The notes beneath the pieces were generated by a model. The model made no database searches. It was not told where the DNA came from and worked only from the letters and a program-made list of their open reading frames with translations. This document shows, piece by piece, positions 41,451 through 48,056 of a DNA stretch of 48,056 nt (position 1 is its first letter; every line of letters begins with the position of its first letter). This stretch comes from Deltaproteobacteria bacterium. Its GTDB lineage: Bacteria > Myxococcota > UBA727 > VGSZ01. The stretch spans positions 1-48,056 of the forward strand of contig JACOUT010000009.1 of NCBI GenBank assembly GCA_016177705.1. The letters run 5' to 3'. A program made the translations under genes and the position numbers.

Positions 41451-43000
41451 GGCTGATCCTCGACGTCACCGAAGGGCTCGGCGGCCGCGGGCGTCCGCAC
41501 GGCGGCGCGCATGGCCGCGGTGCGCGCGAGCTGATCGGCAACGGGTCGCGCGTTGTGCACGATGACCGCGGCCATCGGGCCGGCGAGCAGCGCCACGGCG
41601 GCCGGCACCAGCAGTCGGACCGCTTGGCCGGCGGTCACGCTCTCGAGGTCGCGTCGCGTGCGGCGCACCGCGGGCAGGAGCAAGCGACGCATCGCCGTGG
41701 CGACGCCGATGGAGCCGAGCGCCGCCGCCGCCACGATCGCCACCTGCAGCATCAGCAGCCACGACGGCGGCAAGGCTGCGGCGGCGAACGCCGGGCCGCT
41801 GCCGACCTCGCCGGCGAGCAGCCACAGCGCGGTGCCGGCGCCGATCAGCGGGATGCCGCCGAGCCCAAACAGCCCCGCGGCGAGCAGCGCGGCCAACAGC
41901 GGCGTCTGGTGGCCGAGACCGATCAGCTCGACGCAGTCGCGCGTCTCGTAGCGCCGCTCGATCGACTCGACGGTGCACAGCGTGAGCATGGCGGACGCGG
42001 CGGCCGCCACCACCAGGCCGACGGCGGCAGCAATGGCGCCGCCCCCGAAGCTGACGACGGCGAGCGCGGCGGCTGCGCCGGCCAGGTGCAAGAGCTGCGC
42101 GGTCAACCGCCGCAGCTCGCGCTCGGCGAGCGCCAGGATGGCCGAGACCGCGAGCGCGAGCAGGCCGACGAACAGGAACGCGGGCAAGAGCGCGAGCGCG
42201 CCGGCCGGCGCCGCGGGCAGGGCCACGCGCGCCAACAATTCGAGGCCGAGCGGCGCGGCGGTGGCGCTGGCGATGACGGCGGCGCTCACGGGCGCCTGCT
42301 CGAGGAAGTCGGACAGCCAGACCGAGAACGGCCCGGCGGCGAGGCGCACCAAGCCGGGCGCCGCCAGCGCGAGAAACAACAGCGCGCTCTGCTCTTGCGG
42401 CTGCGCCGAGGCGCCGACGGCCAGGTCATCGACGGTGGCGGTGGCGACGGGGACGTGGGCGCGTGCCGCCAACAGCACGGCCGCAGCCATGGCGCCGGCG
42501 TCCACCAGCAGCCACAGCACCGCGGCCTTCATGGTGCTGCTGCCGCGCTGCGGGCCGCCGAACAACGAGACCAGCGCGAACAGGGGCACGGCGGCGAGCG
42601 TGGCGATGACCAGCTTGACGACGGGCGCCGCCACCAACAGCGCCGCGGCGCCAAGACCGCCGCAGAACAGCACGGTGACGACGTAGAACTGCGTGCGTTC
42701 GAACACGCGCGGCGCGCCGGCGCGCAGCGCGATCGGCACGGCGATGCAGGCGATCACCAGCATGGGCGCGTTGAGCGCGTCGAGGCGCAGCGTGGCGCCG
42801 AGCAATTGCAGCTCGAGCGGGGCCGCGACGGCGAGCGAGGCCACGCGCAGGCCGACTAGCCCAGCCGTGATCGAGACGGCGAGCCCCACGTGGCGCAGCG
42901 CCAGTCGATCGGGGCTCGGCATCACCAGCACGAACAGGGCGCCGCTCACGAGCAGGAACGGCACCAGCGCCAGGCCCCAGGCGTCGAGCAGCGCGATCAT
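41447..43000 (-). CDS. nuoM: NuoM-like subunit of a divergent complex I membrane arm
   Basis: 517 residues from ATG 43000, overlapping the nuoL-like stop by four bases. About 14 helices are seen. GPFSVWLSDFLEQAP (223-237) aligns with the VPLHxWLPDAHxxAP signature of NuoM, and GLGHQTPLLAALLAAGLFGLGGIPLIGA with the later conserved region (quoted in parts: GLGHQTPLLAAL, LGGIPLIGA). By eye the TM5 Glu is Thr134 and the TM7 Lys is Arg219; the PLH His is Ser. It is the middle antiporter-like subunit in the operon. Its length is normal. Membrane topology looks intact although the channel residues are not. Confidence 0.8.
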   Translation of the reverse strand: MIALLDAWGLALVPFLLVSGALFVLVMPSPDRLALRHVGLAVSITAGLVGLRVASLAVAAPLELQLLGATLRLDALNAPMLVIACIAVPIALRAGAPRVFERTQFYVVTVLFCGGLGAAALLVAAPVVKLVIATLAAVPLFALVSLFGGPQRGSSTMKAAVLWLLVDAGAMAAAVLLAARAHVPVATATVDDLAVGASAQPQEQSALLFLALAAPGLVRLAAGPFSVWLSDFLEQAPVSAAVIASATAAPLGLELLARVALPAAPAGALALLPAFLFVGLLALAVSAILALAERELRRLTAQLLHLAGAAAALAVVSFGGGAIAAAVGLVVAAAASAMLTLCTVESIERRYETRDCVELIGLGHQTPLLAALLAAGLFGLGGIPLIGAGTALWLLAGEVGSGPAFAAAALPPSWLLMLQVAIVAAAALGSIGVATAMRRLLLPAVRRTRRDLESVTAGQAVRLLVPAAVALLAGPMAAVIVHNARPVADQLARTAAMRAAVRTPAAAEPFGDVEDQP

Positions 43001-45021
43001 GGGCCGCCTCCGAGGTCGAACAGGCCGCTCCAGGCGGCGGCGAGCACCAACAAGCCGAGCACGGCCACCGTCAGGCCGCGCTGGGCGCTGCCGTTCGCCA
43101 ACAACCGCACCAGCGCGCCGACGGCGGTGCCGGCGACCGCGGGCAGGCGCCGCAACAGCGCCTCGAGCAGGCCCGGCATCAGGTTGGCCGCGATCAACCT
43201 CGAGAGGCGTGAGGCGCCCTCGCCGACACCGCGCGCCACCTGGCTCTCCCGGCCCGCGACCTTGGCGAGCGCCTCGAGCACCCGCTGCGCGCGCGCGCCG
43301 CCGAACAGCGCGCGGTGCACGCGCCCGGGCCCGCCCCGGTAGAGCACGGTCGAGGCGACGAGGCCGGCGGCCGCGGCGCCCACCACGACGAGCAGCACGG
43401 CGCCGGGCGTCAGCGAAGGCTCGTTTGTCGCGTCGAGCACCAGCGTACGCAGCGCGTGCAGCTCACCGTGCTCCGGCGCCAGCAGCAACGACAGCGGGCT
43501 TTGGTAGCTGCGCTCGGGGAACAGCAGCGCGATGGCCCCGGCAGGCAGGTGCACGAGGCCGAGCCCGAGCACCGCCAGCGCCATTGCGATCGGCGGCAAG
43601 GCTTCGACGAGCGGCGGGTCGGTGACGGGCCGCGCCAGCGGCTCGCGCGGCTCGCGCCCGGTGAACACGAGGTGCAGCGGTCGGAAGGCGGCGAGCGCGA
43701 GCAGCGCGACGGCGGCGAGCACGCCCGCGCCCACCATGGGGCCGAGCCACGGCGCGGCGAGCGCGTCGGCCAGCAGGTGCGCTCCCAGCACGGCGCCCGC
43801 GAAGACCGGGCCGAACAGCGCGCCGGTGGCGAGCAGGTGGCCGGTATGCGTGCGCGGCATGCGCCGCTCGACGCCGCCGAGCAGGTGCGGGTCGGTACGG
43901 CCGGTGACGACGACCACGGCGCCGGTGGTGCCGCACAGCGGCACGGCGACGCCGATGACGCAGACGGTGCCGAGCACCGCTCCCGCGGTGTCGGTGGCGG
44001 CGACGGCGAGCGCGACCAGCGCGCCAAAGGCGGCGAGCAGCAGCACGTCGATGCGCACCAGCTCGCGGCCGGCGAGCGCCAGCGCCGCCGTCACCGCCGC
44101 CGAGGCCACCGCGACGGCGCCGAGCACGGTCAGCACCTCGGGCGCGAGCCACAAGAGCGGCGACAGACGCAGGAGCACGATCAAGCCGGTGCCGACGAAG
44201 CACACGCCCCACACGAAGCCGAGCGCGGCGCCCGGCAGGCCGACGGCGTCGCGCACCAGCGCTTGCAGCGGAAAGAAGGCCAAGCGCGTGGCCCCGGCCA
44301 CGGCGACGAGCGCGGCGGCGAGCAGCCACGCCTCGCGCGCCGCGAAGCCGGTGAGTGGTCCCGCCGTCGCGCGCAGCCACGGCGATGTGTCGGCCGTCGC
44401 GAGCAGGTGATCGACGTCGACGCCGCCGATGGCACCGCCGACGGCGAGCACGGCCGCGAACAGCGCGACGTCGCCGATGCGGTGCAGCACGAAGGCGCGA
44501 ACGGCGCCGAGGCCGTCGTCCCGTTTGGGAAGCGCCGCCGCTAGCAGGCCGAAGCCGCACAGCCCCGAGAGCGAGAATGCGGCCGCGACCGCGTCGGCGC
44601 GGCGTGCCACCACCACGAGCGCCACCGCGCCGGTGGCCAGCAACAGCGCCGTATGCAGCGCGGTCGATCGGCCCCGAAGCGCCATGGGCGCCAACACCAC
44701 CGCGGTCCCCGTTGCGGCCAGCAGCACCGCGACCAGCGGGAGCGCCGTGGTCGGCGTCAGCACCAGCGGCACGAGCCCGAGCACGTCAACCGCCTCGGCG
44801 CGCGCGCCCGCCCAGGCGTCGAGCCCTGCCGAGGCGCCCCCGCGTGACCAGATCTGCATGCCGGCGTCGAGCGCGGCGCCGAGCGCGAGCAGGTGGGCGA
44901 CAAGCGCGACGCCGACGCGCAGGCCGGGCCAAGGTGCACGCACCAGCGGCGCCAAAGCCAGCGCGGTGACGATGGGCACGACCACCACGAGGAGCAAGGC
45001 GGGCGCCGAAAACGACAGCAT
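42997..45021 (-). CDS. nuoL: NuoL-like subunit of a divergent complex I membrane arm
   Basis: 674 residues from ATG 45021, four bases after nuoK. VRAFVLHRIGDVALF (174-188) matches the NuoL KAFVVxRxGD motif, and FPLQALVRDAV (250-260) the LPLQTWLADAM region. A long C-terminal part (about 540-670) ends in a membrane helix, as the lateral-helix anchor of NuoL does. By eye the conserved TM5 Glu is Ser150 (within FSLSGLC), the TM7 Lys is Arg246 and the TM8 His is Trp271. The subunit is recognisable but lacks the key carboxylate of the antiporter-like channel. About 16 helices are predicted by inspection. Confidence 0.85.
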   Translation of the reverse strand: MLSFSAPALLLVVVVPIVTALALAPLVRAPWPGLRVGVALVAHLLALGAALDAGMQIWSRGGASAGLDAWAGARAEAVDVLGLVPLVLTPTTALPLVAVLLAATGTAVVLAPMALRGRSTALHTALLLATGAVALVVVARRADAVAAAFSLSGLCGFGLLAAALPKRDDGLGAVRAFVLHRIGDVALFAAVLAVGGAIGGVDVDHLLATADTSPWLRATAGPLTGFAAREAWLLAAALVAVAGATRLAFFPLQALVRDAVGLPGAALGFVWGVCFVGTGLIVLLRLSPLLWLAPEVLTVLGAVAVASAAVTAALALAGRELVRIDVLLLAAFGALVALAVAATDTAGAVLGTVCVIGVAVPLCGTTGAVVVVTGRTDPHLLGGVERRMPRTHTGHLLATGALFGPVFAGAVLGAHLLADALAAPWLGPMVGAGVLAAVALLALAAFRPLHLVFTGREPREPLARPVTDPPLVEALPPIAMALAVLGLGLVHLPAGAIALLFPERSYQSPLSLLLAPEHGELHALRTLVLDATNEPSLTPGAVLLVVVGAAAAGLVASTVLYRGGPGRVHRALFGGARAQRVLEALAKVAGRESQVARGVGEGASRLSRLIAANLMPGLLEALLRRLPAVAGTAVGALVRLLANGSAQRGLTVAVLGLLVLAAAWSGLFDLGGGP

Positions 45022-45025
45022 GGCG

Positions 45026-45346
45026 TCAGCCTCGCAGCTCGCGCAGCTCGTCGAGGTTCTCGGTGCCTCGTCGCCGATACGAAGTCAGCGCTACCGCCGC
45101 GCCCGCCACCGACCACGCGCTGGCCAACACCACGAACAACAGCGCGGCGGCCGCCGCGACGGCGTCCCCTCGCGCGGCGGCGAGCGTGCCGAGTGTCAAC
45201 GCGGCGCCGAGGAGCGCGAGCACGCCGCCCATCACCACGATCAGGATCGAGCGTCGCAGCAGCATGGCGCCGAGGCCCAGCACCACCAGCAGCACGCCGG
45301 CGCCGACGGCCAGCTCCGCCTGCAGCAGGGGCGAGAGCGCGCTCAC
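45026..45346 (-). CDS. nuoK: NuoK-like subunit of a divergent complex I membrane arm
   Basis: 106 residues from GTG 45346, which overlaps the nuoJ stop (45343-45346). Three membrane helices and the C-terminus YRRRGTENLDELRELRG (90-106) match NuoK well. The two conserved membrane glutamates of NuoK are not found: by eye Val42 stands where MGLEL-type Glu is expected, and Trp78 where the AAAE-type Glu is expected. In functional complex I these form the E-channel linking quinone chemistry to the pumps. Size and end are normal. Confidence 0.8.
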   Translation of the reverse strand: MSALSPLLQAELAVGAGVLLVVLGLGAMLLRRSILIVVMGGVLALLGAALTLGTLAAARGDAVAAAAALLFVVLASAWSVAGAAVALTSYRRRGTENLDELRELRG

Positions 45347-45822
45347 GTGCGCCGCCTCACCAGCGCAACGGCGGTGACGAAGGCGACCGTCAGCGCCACC
45401 AGCGCGAGCGAGAGCGGCAGCGCCAGCTCGTCGACGACCGCGCGCGTCACGTCGGCGGCCGAGGGCGGCGGCAGCGGAACGCTGGGCAGCGCCTCGAGCA
45501 GCGGGCCGGCGAGCGCGGCCCACAGCAGGCACAAGACCGGGACCAACAGCGCCGGCTTGAGGCGCATGCGACGCTGGCCGCGCTCCTCGGCGTCGATGTT
45601 GATCAACACGACCGAGGTGAGCAGGAAGATGGCGATGGTGCCGCCGCACCACAGCACCAAGGCGGGCAGCAGGCCCACGCCGACCGAGGCGAGCGCGCCA
45701 GCGGCGCCGACCACGGCCGTGATCAGGCCGCCCGCCGACCGCGAGGGGCTCTCGAAGCCGATGACGGCCAGGGCACCGACGACGGCGAGCGCGAGGCTCG
45801 CGAGCAACAACCACGGCGTCAT
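45343..45822 (-). CDS. nuoJ: NuoJ-like subunit of a divergent complex I membrane arm
   Basis: 159 residues from ATG 45822, a usual NuoJ length. Five membrane helices are seen. PALVLWCGGTIAIFLLTSVVLINID (quoted in parts: ALVLWCGGTIAIF, SVVLINID) aligns with the QVLVYxGAxMVLFLFVxML region; the conserved Tyr there is Trp58. It is first in the nuoJKLMN operon and divergent from the OmpA-like gene. TAGGGT lies nine bases before the ATG. NuoJ normally takes part in the hinge of the E-channel. Identification is weaker than for the others because NuoJ is variable, but gene order supports it. Confidence 0.7.
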   Translation of the reverse strand: MTPWLLLASLALAVVGALAVIGFESPSRSAGGLITAVVGAAGALASVGVGLLPALVLWCGGTIAIFLLTSVVLINIDAEERGQRRMRLKPALLVPVLCLLWAALAGPLLEALPSVPLPPPSAADVTRAVVDELALPLSLALVALTVAFVTAVALVRRRT

Positions 45823-45868
45823 GCGGCGCGGACCCTACCATGCTCTGGCACGGCACGCGGCGGTGGTT

Positions 45869-45874
45869 TACATC
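45869..45874 (+). promoter_or_regulatory. Possible -10 box 6 nt before start (leaderless geometry)
   Basis: TACATC ends 6 nt before the ATG at 45881, with no strong Shine-Dalgarno between; -35 weak. Confidence 0.3.
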
Positions 45875-45880
45875 GGTGGC

Positions 45881-46930
45881 ATGCGCTGCTCCGTCCCGCT
45901 CACGCTCGCTGTCGGACTCGGCTGGTCGCTCATGGTCGCGGCGCCCGCGCGCGCCAACGACGTCGAGCTGGCGGTGTCGGCCAAGGTCTACGTCGGCGAC
46001 AAGCCCAAGGTGACCGTCAAGATCAAGAAGGACCTGGCCAAGGCCACCATCGACGTCGACGGCGGCGGCGGCCAGCGCGCGCGCCAGACGCTCGGGCCGG
46101 GCGCCGCCGGCAGCGAGCTGGTGTTCGAGCTGCCGCAGAAGGGCACCGGCATCGTCAAGTGGAAGGGCACGCTCGAGGTGGAGTTCGACGACGGCTCGAG
46201 CGGCTCCATGCCCCTGTCGTTTGCCACCGAGGTGATCGGCAAGCTCGACGTCAAGGCGGTCTCCGACGAGAAAGAGATCCTCGAGCGCAACACCGTGCGC
46301 GTCACCATGAGCAGGAAGGCCGGCAAGGTGGACGTCGAGGTGGTCGGCGACGACGGCGACGTGCTGGCCAACGTCTCGCAGAAGTTCTCGGGCGAGCCGC
46401 CCGGCACCGAGCTCAAGGTCGAGTGGATCCCCAAGACCACGGCCAAGCCGTTCATGCTGCGTATCGTGGCGCACGATCCCGACGGCATCTTCTCGCCGAC
46501 GCGCGAGGTCTACCTGTGGGCCTTCGAGGTGCCGCACGAGGAGGTGTTGTTCGAGACCGGCAAGAGCGAGATCCGCCCGAGCGAGGAGCCCAAGCTGCAG
46601 GCCGCGCTCGAGGAGCTGAACCGCGCGCTCAAGAAGTACGCGCGGGCGCTTTCCATCTCCACGGACCACAACCGCTTGTTCATCTTCGGCCACACCGACT
46701 CGGTGGGCTCGCCGGGGTCGAACCAGGCGCTGTCGGACGCGCGCGCGCGCTCCATCGCCACCTGGTTCCTTCGGCATGGCGTCAAGCTGCCCATCCACGC
46801 GCGCGGCTTCGGCGAGTCGATGCTCAAGATCGACACGCCCGACGAGACCGATGAGGCGAGGAACCGGCGCGCCGACTATCAGGTGACCAACCAGCCGGTG
46901 AGCCTGTCTGGCTGGACGCGCATCCAGTAG
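45881..46930 (+). CDS. OmpA-like domain protein
   Basis: 349 residues from ATG 45881. A signal peptide (cut near ARAN) leads to two beta-rich domains (about 25-215, with KVTVKIKKDLAKATIDV and similar strands). The C-terminal OmpA-like domain (about 220-335) has VLFETGKSEIRPSEE, FIFGHTDSVGS, NQALSDARARSIATWF and ARGFGE, the conserved peptidoglycan-binding pattern, and ends in NRRADYQV. OmpA-like domains tether proteins to the cell wall. It is alone on the plus strand, divergent from nuoJ. Binding to peptidoglycan is inferred from the domain. Confidence 0.85.
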   Translation: MRCSVPLTLAVGLGWSLMVAAPARANDVELAVSAKVYVGDKPKVTVKIKKDLAKATIDVDGGGGQRARQTLGPGAAGSELVFELPQKGTGIVKWKGTLEVEFDDGSSGSMPLSFATEVIGKLDVKAVSDEKEILERNTVRVTMSRKAGKVDVEVVGDDGDVLANVSQKFSGEPPGTELKVEWIPKTTAKPFMLRIVAHDPDGIFSPTREVYLWAFEVPHEEVLFETGKSEIRPSEEPKLQAALEELNRALKKYARALSISTDHNRLFIFGHTDSVGSPGSNQALSDARARSIATWFLRHGVKLPIHARGFGESMLKIDTPDETDEARNRRADYQVTNQPVSLSGWTRIQ

Positions 46931-47016
46931 GGGACTCGCCCTGGTAGCACCTGACAAGTTCGCTGGGCGGGGAGCAGGTCGAGCGGCTCCCGAGCGCCAG
47001 GCTCGCCATCGGATCT

Positions 47017-47065
47017 TGGGGCTTGTTGTTTTGCCATCAGGGACGTTCGCTGCTCTCGCGAGAGC
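47017..47065 (+). repeat. Left terminal inverted repeat, long element
   Basis: 49 bp, same length and ends as in the short element at 31525. Confidence 0.85.
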
Positions 47066-47146
47066 ATGCGGCGGTGCCGTCATGGCGCGCCGGCGTTCGA
47101 GGCTCGATCGCTCGAGGCTGCGCCGACGGACTTGCCACGCTCAATC

Positions 47147-47180
47147 GCCCCCACCCCTGCCCCTCCCCTGCGGGGAGGGC
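47147..47180 (+). repeat. Inner inverted-repeat arm, long element
   Basis: CCCCCACCCCTGCCCC plus CCCCTGCGGGGAGGG; identical for most of its length to the arm at 31697. Confidence 0.85.
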
Positions 47181-47309
47181 CCATCCGGGTTCGGGGCTGC
47201 ACTCGTTCCGATCACGGCGTGTTCGTTTCTCCGCGCAGGCGAGGATCGCAGCCGGGTGGCAAGAGCGTGCGTCATTGCGGCTCTGCACGGAAGCTGCATC
47301 ACGCGTGGG

Positions 47310-47807
47310 ATGCACCCGCTGCGCGGCACGAGGGCCACGACCTCGCTTGCGAGGCATCTGCGCCGACGGATGACCGCGGCGGAGGTCATCCTTTGGCGTG
47401 AGCTTCGCGACCGACGACTCGGGGTTCAGTTTCGTCGACAGCACGCGCTCGAGCACTTCGTGCTCGACTTCTTTGCCCCGAGTTGTCTGCTCGCCATAGA
47501 GATCGATGGACCTGTACACACCACACGAGGCGAGCGGGATTCGCGTCGAGAGGCGTGGCTCTCGTCAGTTGGCGTCCGCACGCTGCGCTACGGCAACGAC
47601 GACGTTGTCAACGAGCTCGCTGGGGTCATTGCTGAGGTGCGGGCTGCGCTGGTAGCTGCACGGCCCTCCCCGCAGGGGAGGGGCAGGGGTGGGGGCCTTT
47701 GTGCCCGGCAGGAACGTCGACGCTCTCCACGCCGTGGTCGTGGCGGCGCGGCCGCGCCACGCGATGGCGCTGCGGCTCGTTCTTGCGAGAGCAGCGAACG
47801 TCGATGA
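47310..47807 (+). CDS. DUF559 (Vsr-like) endonuclease-domain protein
   Basis: 165 residues from ATG 47310, although no clear Shine-Dalgarno precedes it and the frame is open further upstream. The DUF559 pattern is plain: HLRRRMTAAEVILWRELRDRR (split as about 16-36), GVQFRRQHALEHFVLDFF, LAIEIDGPVH (Asp/Glu catalytic core and His) and LRYGNDDVVNEL. DUF559 proteins share the very-short-patch-repair/restriction endonuclease fold; most are uncharacterised. The domain ends near residue 117. The last ~48 residues, rich in Arg and Gly, are translated from the inner repeat arm and the right terminal repeat. The gene is the only one inside the 811-bp element. A role in moving the element is hypothetical. 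Confidence 0.8.
   Translation: MHPLRGTRATTSLARHLRRRMTAAEVILWRELRDRRLGVQFRRQHALEHFVLDFFAPSCLLAIEIDGPVHTTRGERDSRREAWLSSVGVRTLRYGNDDVVNELAGVIAEVRAALVAARPSPQGRGRGGGLCARQERRRSPRRGRGGAAAPRDGAAARSCESSERR
47661..47696 (-). repeat. Inner inverted-repeat arm, long element (second copy)
   Basis: Inverted partner of 47147-47180; lies within the DUF559 reading frame and encodes part of its Arg/Gly-rich tail (SPQGRGRGGG). Confidence 0.85.
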
Positions 47808-47827
47808 AGGCAAGACGACAAGCCCCA
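47779..47827 (-). repeat. Right terminal inverted repeat, long element
   Basis: 49 bp, inverted partner of 47017-47065 with about seven differences; the DUF559 stop codon (47805-47807) lies inside it. Confidence 0.85.
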
Positions 47828-47858
47828 ACTTCTTCCTCTGCAGCCGACGCCGGCGGGT

Positions 47859-48056
47859 TCACGGATCCACCGCCAGCAGCCGGTCGAGGTAGATGGCCGC
47901 CGCCGAGCGCACGCTCAGGTGGTTGTAGCCGCCGCTCTTGTCGGGCCTGCCGACCAGCGGTGCCAGCACCACGTCGGCGCCGTCGACCAGCGAGGGCGCC
48001 AGGCCATGGCCGGTGCCGAACAGCACGAGCGCGCCGCGCTCGCTCGGCAGGCGCGC
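47859..48056 (-). CDS. SPOUT-like RNA methyltransferase, C-terminal end (5' end outside window)
   Basis: Only the last 65 codons and the TGA are inside the window. The visible part reads LVLFGTGHGLAPSLVDGAD, then VLAPLVGRPDKSGGYNHLSV and RSAAAIYLDRLL. This matches the C-terminus of a SPOUT-type RNA methyltransferase family (pattern FGTGxGL...YNHLSVRSAxAIxLDRLL), in which the region forms the knot that binds S-adenosylmethionine. RNA target is unknown. In some deltaproteobacteria and related lineages such a gene lies near trmD, which would be beyond the right edge. The 811-bp element ends 31 bases past its stop. Confidence 0.8.
   Translation of the reverse strand, partial: ARLPSERGALVLFGTGHGLAPSLVDGADVVLAPLVGRPDKSGGYNHLSVRSAAAIYLDRLLAVDP

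Larger units (their letters stand above)
47017..47827. mobile_element. 811-bp inverted-repeat element carrying a DUF559 nuclease gene
   Basis: Its 49-bp terminal inverted repeats begin TGGGGCTTG and contain GCTCTCGCGAGAGC at the left (47052-47065) and a slightly degraded copy at the right (47779-47792); 42 of 49 positions match by eye. Inner arms built on CCCCCACCCCTGCCCC and a GC-rich palindrome lie near 47147-47180 and 47661-47696. Between them is one gene, a DUF559 nuclease. Ends and arms match the gene-less 369-bp element at 31525. No transposase and no target-site duplication were seen. It lies between the OmpA-like gene and an RNA methyltransferase gene. Confidence 0.75.

Overview
The window is GC-rich throughout (roughly 70% by eye, not computed), with tightly packed genes, many ATGA/GTGA stop-start overlaps and an unusual number of predicted lipoproteins. 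Several of these carry long Gly-Glu hexanucleotide-encoded linkers and short Cys-rich modules. With a spread of divergent one- and two-component surface-protein genes, this points to a member of the Myxococcota or a related former deltaproteobacterial lineage. No rRNA, tRNA or CRISPR array was recognised.

Layout. 0-11.5 kb is mostly envelope and surface proteins: a Gly-Glu-linker lipoprotein cut by the left edge, an outer-membrane-type lipoprotein, an OmpH-like protein, a DUF1795 protein overlapping a barrel-like membrane protein, a small Cys-rich lipoprotein, a HEAT-repeat membrane protein, a patatin-like lipase, a MepA-like peptidase lipoprotein and a YfaP/DUF2135-like lipoprotein. 11.5-17.2 kb has an SPFH/band-7 protein, a tandem amidohydrolase pair (one intact, one with no metal ligands) and a GT39-like glycosyltransferase. 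17.2-21.3 kb is one minus-strand operon, lpoB-ycfL-COG3014 lipoprotein-SDR reductase-GNAT-like protein, combining a peptidoglycan-synthase-activator module with a dienoyl-CoA-reductase-like enzyme. 21.4-27.2 kb holds a lidless DnaK, a DUF6600 lipoprotein, a CBM9-like lipoprotein and DnaJ. 27.2-31.5 kb is an operon of transglutaminase-like, TonB-like, degenerate phosphohexomutase-domain and serine-less alpha/beta-hydrolase proteins. 31.5-33.5 kb has a 369-bp inverted-repeat element and glpK. 33.5-39.7 kb has a DUF2752/CsgG-like/Gly-Glu-lipoprotein operon, an AAA/DUF4143 ATPase of foreign look, an FG-GAP lipoprotein flanked by a duplicated gene end, and a glycerophosphodiesterase-like lipoprotein. 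40-45.8 kb is a compact nuoJ-K-L-M-N operon with no hydrophilic complex I genes beside it. The right end has an OmpA-like protein, an 811-bp inverted-repeat element carrying a DUF559 (Vsr-like) nuclease gene, and the 3' end of a SPOUT-type RNA methyltransferase gene.

Two systems stand out. First, the elements at 31525-31893 and 47017-47827 have matching 49-bp terminal inverted repeats and matching inner GC-rich inverted repeats. The long one encodes a DUF559 nuclease whose C-terminal tail is read out of the repeat arm. The short one looks like its gene-less (MITE-like) derivative. Second, the nuoJKLMN operon keeps the complex I membrane-arm architecture, but by eye has lost nearly all conserved proton-channel Glu/Lys/Tyr residues in all five subunits, suggesting a non-canonical membrane complex. 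Other themes are a set of apparent pseudoenzymes and a recurring -10-like hexamer 6-8 nt before start codons, which suggests leaderless transcription.
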